A DNA stretch of 64,000 nucleotides, taken from positions 16,616,566-16,680,565 of the forward strand of contig CM048839.1 in assembly GCA_026545765.1 (NCBI GenBank), in the 5' to 3' direction. A program made the position numbers and the translations under genes. The stretch comes from Plantago major (taxonomy: Eukaryota; Streptophyta; Magnoliopsida; Lamiales; Plantaginaceae). Of this stretch, positions 58,026 through 64,000 are shown one piece after another. Every line of letters begins with the position of its first letter. Positions within the stretch are counted from its first letter, which is position 1. A model generated the notes under the pieces. The model saw only the letters and a program-made list of their open reading frames with translations. It searched no databases and was not told where the DNA came from.

Positions 58026-59082
58026 ACGAAAAGCGTCTCTATCCTACGCCCCCTTCACATCTACTCGGTCCGACCCACTCTCACTATAGGTCCGATCCCT
58101 CTTACTGAATAAACAAACAAAGGGAAGCCTAACGTCCGAAGCAAGCCTAAGACCGGACAAACTCTGGGTCGGACGCCTCACAACAGAAGACCCTCGAATG
58201 TACAAAAGGGGTTAAGTCAATCCTACTAAGTAGCTAATACAAGTTGGTCTTGACTTGGACAAGTAGGCTCAAATCTTCTTCCGAAGCACTACTACACCAT
58301 CGCTAAGAGTCTACTCAGGCCGGCATAGGTCCTAGCCTATGTGCCCATTAAAGGTAAGATGGCACTATATAGTCCACGCGGCTTGATATAGTACATACAC
58401 ACATGTCCAAATGATAAAGTCAAGGGTAGTACGTCACCTCCTTATGCCTAAAACATCATATATGGATGACGACAATGTCCACGGACACCAAGTCCAAAGC
58501 TTCAAAAGCAAAGCTCGCGGGAGCTACCAAGATAAGACTAGGAGACATTCTAAAACAAGCAAAGCACACTACCATTTGGACAAGAGTCAGAAAGAAAGTG
58601 AAGGTTTTGATAAAGAAAATCATCTTTATTATCATCAAAGGTGAAAAACAGCATGTCAATCTCCTAAGGTTATTATATACATTCAAAAACAAAGATGGAG
58701 ATAAACATCAACCCCCAACATTTTCAGACTTGTTCAGAATAGTCTACTCTATTTTAAGCAAAGTCGAAAATATAAGCTTGATCCGAACTACAGAACTCGT
58801 CCCGGACAGAGAAGAGAAGATCCGGAAAGAGGAGATCCAGACCAGAACAAAACTTAAAGCTCCGGACACAAACATGAACAGTAGCAAAAATGAAACTTGA
58901 AACTCGCCTAGATGTAGCTCGAAAACTCGGAGATGACAGAGCAAGAGATCCGAAGCGCTTCTTCAAATTGTATGCTGAGAAAAGTACAGACAATCCATGG
59001 CTATAAACTACTACTCCATAATGGGTCCAACGCCCTTCTTCAGAACCGAGAACACCTACACACAGAGCTCGAAAAGATCCAG
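58026..59082. other. E5 interior without recognisable gene
   Basis: GC-moderate sequence with frequent GGTCCGA and CCGGA words as in the LTR. A 144-residue frame at 58,466-58,900 is Lys-rich (GDILKQAKHTTIWTRVRKK) and matches nothing I know. I regard it as doubtful. Confidence 0.4.
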
Positions 59083-60726
59083 TGTTGGTCCAGATAACGG
59101 CAAAGGAAAAAGACTAGAGGGGGGGGGGGGTGAATAGTCTTTCACAACTTTTGTCGATAAACACAATTTCTCGGATATATGTTAAGATATCTGATACTTA
59201 ATTTCAGAGAGCGGAAGACTATTCTGTGATAAGTTCACATGCTCAGCAAGATAAGTGTAAATACTCAACAAGGTAAATAAAGTAAGTAATAAATTGCATA
59301 AAGTAAATAACACTGATCTTTATAGTGGTATCTGAAGGTGGCGTAATCCTTCAACTAATCTACTCCGGCCTTTCTCAGACCTAGAATCCACTAAGACAGA
59401 TAATTGAGTTCACCTTACAAATATCTTCTCTCGATTCCTAAATACACTAGGTTCCCAACCAAGTGTTCCCCCTGAGTTATTCCCCGGCTTTCTCAGCCAA
59501 GTACTTCCTATACTCAGAAACCTTTGAGTTGTTCCTTAGTTTTCCAAACTAAGTACTTCCTATGCTCAGTAACCTTTGAACTGTTCCTTACTTTCCCAAA
59601 CTAAGTACTTCCTATGCTCAGTAACCTTGGAGTTATTACTTAGTTTCCCAAACTAAGTACTTCATGTACTCCACGCCGTTTAAGGTGTTGGTTAAGGTAG
59701 TTTGTCAAGTTTGGTAGATTAATAACTTCTACAGTTATGTAATACTACCTTTTTGAACAAGAGTCACTTAACACACTTCACAATGTGTGGTGATATGTTC
59801 TTTACTGACCCAAGTCTATGATAAATGTTCTAGAGAATGAATCTCAGATACTTGATCTTTTGATTCAACTCCTTCACAAATAGCAATGCTTCTTAAGGAT
59901 CAAGACACTTAGAACTTTCGTGCTACTTAGAATTCAAGAGCTTAGTCGAATCGTAGTCAAGAATAAGTAGGTTGAAGATCAGTATGCTTGAGAGAAAGAT
60001 ACCACTAGTTGTATTATCGGAGAAGCTTGGTATTTTCAATTGAGTTCAAGGTGTCGCTCAAGCATTCTAAGTGATGATATTTATAGTTGAAAATCATGCG
60101 GTTTGAATAGTATCCGTTAGCTTAATGAAATTAAACTATTGATATCCGAAAATAGTACTACGTAAGACGTTGTCTATTTTCGAGATTTCCTCTGTTCGGA
60201 TGTCATGCATTTATCAGATGTACTATTTTTGTCATGTAGTATCAACGGAACTATGCACGCTTTCTGAAGCATTGCATGTCCCTTTCCAGAGACCTTCTCA
60301 TCTCCAGATACCTGTTGAAACATTGTTTCCCAGAAACATAGTTTTATTCAAGGTATCTGAGTGTAGATATATGTGGGCACTTTTCCTCGTTCAGAAACCC
60401 TGCGTTCTCAGATATCTTTTTGCAAAACTTGTTTATTGAAAAACACTTGTTTATTCAAGATATCTAAACATAGGTATCTGATAAACTTTGTTTTCAGCAA
60501 TTTTGTGCAGTCTTCAAATCTTTAAATCTGTTGAACTCTCCTGCTGGATGCCTCTTTTTGGTCATCTTCAAATATATAAAAATTACATCTGACATACTAT
60601 ACAAGATTTGTTAGACTATCATACTTATTGATTTGATTACTAACTATCTTTCTGTGCTAAGATAAGTCATTAGGTTGCTGATCAAAATCTAAACAGATAT
60701 TCCGAGCTAAACAGATATTCCTAACA
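59083..60726 (-). mobile_element. Solo LTR of the Sirevirus-type copia family, inverted, in E5
   Basis: 1,644 bp. On the minus strand it begins TGTTAGGAATATCTGTTTAG and ends CTGGACCAACA, the ends of the copia LTRs at 25,576 and 40,078. The perfect duplication TCCAG lies at 59,078-59,082 and 60,727-60,731. A 12-base G run at 59,119-59,130 corresponds to the C run of the family. No internal copia sequence, so this is LTR-LTR recombination. It is clearly diverged from the other two LTRs. Confidence 0.92.
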
Positions 60727-60731
60727 TCCAG

Positions 60732-61382
60732 CTTTCCCTCGGAAGCTACTAGTTCTCAAGAAAACAAAGATCCACTCAACCAAATTATCGCGAACAATTG
60801 CCTCGCACCTCGGACATCCGAGCTAAAGTCGCAAAAGCAGCGGGCTGAATAGCAACAAATCCGCAACGCCTTAAGCGATCCGGACTCGGAACAACAAGCA
60901 CTCGAACAGTAAGCTCAACAAACGGAACAGGAAGCTCCGGATTAGCAGCAAATCCGGATCTCGAAACCGGAACATAAATTTGCAGCAGATCCGCTTTTTG
61001 GACGAACTGAACCAAAACTGAGACACGCTTCAATGAGGATCCGGATCGGAGAAGCACAGCAGAAAACCCGGACTGACATCGATAGGGATCTCAACAAAAT
61101 AGCTCGAAGAGGTAAGGGCGGCTTCTATTATGTTGCGAGAGGACCCAGTGGACTGTTGGGTGTGGAAATTAATGGACCGGATGGAGGATCATGTTTGTTA
61201 CTTGGATTGGATGAAAGAGCCCAATGATTGTTTATGGGTTTTGATAAGGCCCACTGTTTATGTCACAAGTCTTGAAATAGAATCATCTTTCTCTTGAGAC
61301 TTGAAAAAAGTCAACTTTCAGTATCAGCTGGGCTTTGCTGATGAGGTACCCGCTACAATTGAGTACGCACAACAAACCATAA
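60732..61382. other. E5 interior, no gene seen
   Basis: The sequence is rich in TCCGGA/GGAACA words with short low-complexity repeats (60,800-61,060). No protein-like frame above background. Confidence 0.4.
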
Positions 61383-61772
61383 CTCCCACTTCACTGGAAA
61401 CCAGCTGCGGAAGACGCAGAAGCTCCTCTCTATCAAAGACGGCCACCAAAGAAACGTCATCGTTTCAAAAACATCTCATCTCCGAACCACACCCTCAATA
61501 CGACGTCGTTCTACATCCCTAATCCATGCCACCTCCGCACCACCTGGCTCCAACGCGTAGCCATCTATTGCGCTTCCATCTCCTTCCTCTTCCTCTTGGC
61601 CGCCACATACGTCCTAGGGCCCTCCGATCCAACCCTCTCAGTCGACTCGGGCGGAGTACTTCGAAGTTCGAACAGAACTCGAAGGGAAGACCAAGCTTCA
61701 AACAGACTGAACAACAGTGAAGAGGAAGAGGAAATGGCTAGATCCGGACAGAGAATAGTCACTTCGGACTAA
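61383..61772 (+). pseudogene. Open frame with a basic stretch and a membrane-anchor-like segment
   Basis: A stop-free frame of 129 codons without an early ATG. It reads PLYQRRPPKKRHRFKN, a Ser/Asn-rich part, then LRTTWLQRV and a strongly hydrophobic stretch of about 20 residues (about 61,556-61,615). DPTLSV, an Arg/Asn-rich part and an EEEEE run follow. This is the layout of a type II membrane anchor, as in many plant Golgi enzymes. I do not recognise the protein. It may be a host gene fragment captured by E5, or a chance frame. Its second half is duplicated at 62,130. Confidence 0.35.
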
Positions 61773-61776
61773 GCAA
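61591..61776 (+). repeat. Direct repeat of about 185 bp, copy 1
   Basis: It starts TCCTCTTGGCCGCCACATAC and ends TTCGGACTAAGCAA, matching 62,130-62,313 closely, with fewer than ten differences. It covers the hydrophobic end and the acidic tail of the frame above. Confidence 0.9.
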
Positions 61777-62129
61777 TCTGCAACAAAACAGAACAGATCT
61801 CGAATAGATCTCAGACGGAACTGCTAGCTCCGGACTGACTTGTGGTACCGGAACAGAATCACTCGCCTCGAGATCCGAACCGGAACAAAAGTAGCTGAAC
61901 AGAGGCCGGAACAGCAAGAGGAGCATCTCGGACTACTGCTGTTCATACAAGGAAAGCACCGGAAGGAGAAAAGTGGATGTGTCTGTGTGGTGTTGTGATG
62001 GAAAGTAGGTGATTTGGGTGGCATATTTTACTATTTATAGTAAAAAGAGGGAAGAGAAGAAAACTGCGAATAGTGGGCAAAGGAAGAGAAATTTACTATT
62101 TATAGTAAAAAGATGGAAAGTGAGAAATT

Positions 62130-62313
62130 TCCTCTTGGCCGCCACATACGTCCTAGGGCCCTCCGACCCAACCCTCTCAGTACTCGGGCGGAGTACTTCG
62201 AAGTTCGAACAGAACTTGAAGGGAAGACCAAGCTTCAGACAAACTGAACAACAGTGAAGAGGAAGAGGAAATGGCCAGATCCGGACAGAGAATAGTCACT
62301 TCGGACTAAGCAA
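62130..62313 (+). repeat. Direct repeat of about 185 bp, copy 2
   Basis: Second copy of 61,591-61,776. Between the copies, TTTACTATTTATAGTAAA palindromes occur at about 62,027-62,043 and 62,092-62,109. Confidence 0.9.
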
Positions 62314-62690
62314 ATTGCTCGGTGAACCTAACTGTTTGACCAGCATTGATGAGGCTTAGATGTTGTTGACCCAAGTGGCTTGAACATCAACTTAAAAACT
62401 TCTCTCTCTACGGAGTGTGACAAATGAAAGAAATTATATATTTTTTCGAAGTCTGGATCCGACATGCAAGCAATAAAATCTACCCAGACTTGACTCCTCG
62501 GATCCGACATTCGAGCGACAAAATTTTCCCTGATCCTGAGCCTCCACGTTTGACCCTTATCTCGCTTATAAATACCTCTTTTCCTACAGTCCGAGACATC
62601 TCGCCCGATTGTAAGAAGAGATAGGGAAGGACAAGAGAGGACACGGATAAGGAAAATTTTCAAAGCTCACAAGATCGATCGCACAAAGAA

Positions 62691-62880
62691 GCTCCCCGGA
62701 CACTATAGTTCCACAACTATCTTCTACAAAGATACTTGAAAACTAAGGGGACATATGTTGATACAGAAATATGTTCAAGGCGCCAAAGGCATTCTAAGCT
62801 CCCCGGACACTATAGTTCCACAACTATTTTCTACAAAGATACTTGGAAACTAGGGAGACATATGTTGATACAGAAATATG
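62691..62880 (+). repeat. 107-bp tandem duplication across the E5 polypurine tract and LTR edge
   Basis: GCTCCCCGGACACTATAG at 62,691 recurs at 62,798. Both copies run through GGGACATA / GGAGACATA and into TGTTGATACAGAAATATG. The first copy thus carries a short false LTR start at about 62,756-62,775. The true LTR begins at 62,863. Confidence 0.88.
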
Positions 62881-63453
62881 TCCAAGACGTCCTAACCACT
62901 CTATCGGACTACAGTCCTAAGCGGGACGTCCTAACCGCTCTATCGGACTACTGTCCTAAGCGGGACGTCTTAACCGAACCAACCTATTGGGCTATAGGTC
63001 TATCAAGACATTGGTCCATGGGCCTAATAGAGCATTGTTGGCACGGTCTAAGCCTTACACTTGGCGCGATCTTGTGAGTCCTCCCTTTCTCAAGGGAAAC
63101 CTATAAATATGGATATATCTTCATAATGCAAAGTAAGTCAAGCCTTCTTCCCAGACTCTTACCTTCCCGACTATTATACAGAGTAGATCTTCAATCGCTC
63201 TGAAGTAAAGTCTTGGACCGGTTTGATACTTAGCAAACCGGGTCTACGGTCCTAAACCCCCCCCCCCCCCCCCTTCTAAGCTACTTGTGCAGGTCCTTAC
63301 GCATCGCCTCTTATCAGCACGATGGTTCTTACGGGCTCTTACTCTTTGGTTCTTACAAGCAAGGTGATTCTTACTCAAAGGTGATCTAGGTACTTAGCGT
63401 GAAGGAAAGCAAGGGAAATTCATTAAGTGGTTGGGGGACATGTACCCTCGACA
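62863..63453 (+). repeat. E5 3' LTR
   Basis: 591 bp, ends as in the left LTR. Two 39-bp units (62,888-62,965), TATA near 63,101 and a run of 17 C at 63,257-63,273. The duplication ATGAC follows. Confidence 0.93.
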
Positions 63454-63458
63454 ATGAC

Positions 63459-64000
63459 CAAGTATCCTTCCGAGTTCCGACTATGTTAAACTTTTATGTA
63501 ATGTTTGAAAATAAAAAATGTTGGATAGAGCAAGAAAACGTTTAAATATAACACGGTTATAACACGTGTAGCGTGTTACGCGATTTATAGTAATATATAA
63601 TGTTTTTCAAAGTAGTATAATATGCAACAAACTGGCGCGTGGAGAAATAACGATTTAATCTCCAATTGACTTGGTCTATTGCAAAATAAAGGTAAGGCGG
63701 AGGAATATGGATACTTTGCCCAGCCGCACTAGGAGCGCGTGTGGTTACTACATCCGTATTTCTCTCTGCTGTTTTTATCTTGCTCGTGGCGCAAAGTTGC
63801 ATATATGTCTCACATTTCTTCTTCTTTCCTCAATCTTATCTTCTCCATCTTCATGTTTCATGTCCATGATTCTTCTTCATCATTATTATTCGTCTTGTCC
63901 TCTTCAAGTTAGAGTTAATTTCATTATTTTTCCCCAATTTTTGGGTAGCATTTGAGGCTTCTCTGGGAAATTTCAACCATTCACCATGAAATTATTAATC
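63459..64000 (+). other. Host flank; possible leader of the next gene
   Basis: AT-rich sequence with a TAACACG inverted motif near 63,549-63,580 gives way at about 63,800 to a CT-rich tract (TTCTTCTTTCC and similar), as in plant leaders. An ATG in the context TTCACCATGAAA lies at 63,986, too close to the edge to judge. A TATA-like TATATAATG lies at about 63,593-63,601. Confidence 0.3.

Larger units (their letters stand above)
53887..63453 (+). mobile_element. E5: non-autonomous Tat-type element (LTRs, gag remnant, no pol)
   Basis: The LTRs (628 and 591 bp) begin TGTTGAT and end CTCGACA, flanked by a perfect ATGAC duplication (53,882-53,886 and 63,454-63,458). The primer-binding site and 3-nt spacer are as in E1 and E2. 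Polypurine tract and LTR start closely match E2. The interior holds gag-like sequence, a large minisatellite, other repeats and a nested inverted copia solo LTR. No reverse transcriptase or integrase was seen. The LTRs differ by roughly 3-4 percent by eye, so it is older than E2. Confidence 0.9.

Noticed and set aside
58466-58900. Lys-rich ORF as a gene of E5
   Set aside because: No recognisable motif; low-complexity composition and no neighbouring signals.
1-64000. tRNA or rRNA genes
   Set aside because: No cloverleaf-type A and B boxes or rRNA-like stretches were recognised on either strand by reading; a dedicated tRNA scan was not possible.

Overview
The window is nuclear DNA of a flowering plant, most likely a eudicot. 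It is a retrotransposon-dominated intergenic block around one clear host gene, a class B heat shock factor (HSFB1) with its intron at the position conserved in plant HSF genes. Everything else that can be named is a mobile element, a remnant of one, a tandem repeat or weak gene-like sequence.

Layout. (1) About 1-43.5 kb is a nested stack. The oldest layer, E1, is a minus-strand Ty3/gypsy element of the Tat lineage (dual RNase H and an opposite-strand extra gene). Two younger elements sit in its gag. E2 (11,411-25,444) is a second Tat element with both LTRs and a perfect 5-bp duplication, CTCCT. A plus-strand Ty1/copia element of Sirevirus type (body 28,325-41,548) carries a long extra gene 3' of pol. 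The copia insertion was later rearranged: one LTR plus 1.3 kb of E1 is present twice (25,576-28,324 and 40,078-42,876). (2) 43.5-46.9 kb holds the HSFB1 promoter and gene. (3) 46,887-49,991 is a Mutator-like element with inverted arms of about 300 bp and a 9-bp duplication, holding a MITE, a tandem repeat and a 5'-truncated LINE. (4) 50-53.9 kb is host sequence with an AT microsatellite, a decayed LINE, exon-like fragments of unknown identity, and a MITE caught in a 300-bp tandem duplication. (5) 53,887-63,453 is E5, a non-autonomous Tat element with LTRs, a primer-binding site and gag remnants but no pol. Its interior is largely minisatellite, an inverted solo copia LTR (TSD TCCAG) and a duplicated segment with a membrane-anchor-like reading frame. 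(6) 63.46-64 kb is flank, possibly the leader of the next gene.

How the parts relate. E2 and E5 share primer-binding site, 3-nt spacer, polypurine tract, the first ~40 bp of the LTR and gag similarity, so E5 looks like a parasite of an E2-type element. E1 and E2 both carry a plus-strand gene behind integrase with its own TATA box; E2 has three TATA-led units in a row. The copia 3' gene contains a run of short exon-like blocks that open with the same codon. All coordinates and comparisons were made by eye; no alignment or database search was run.
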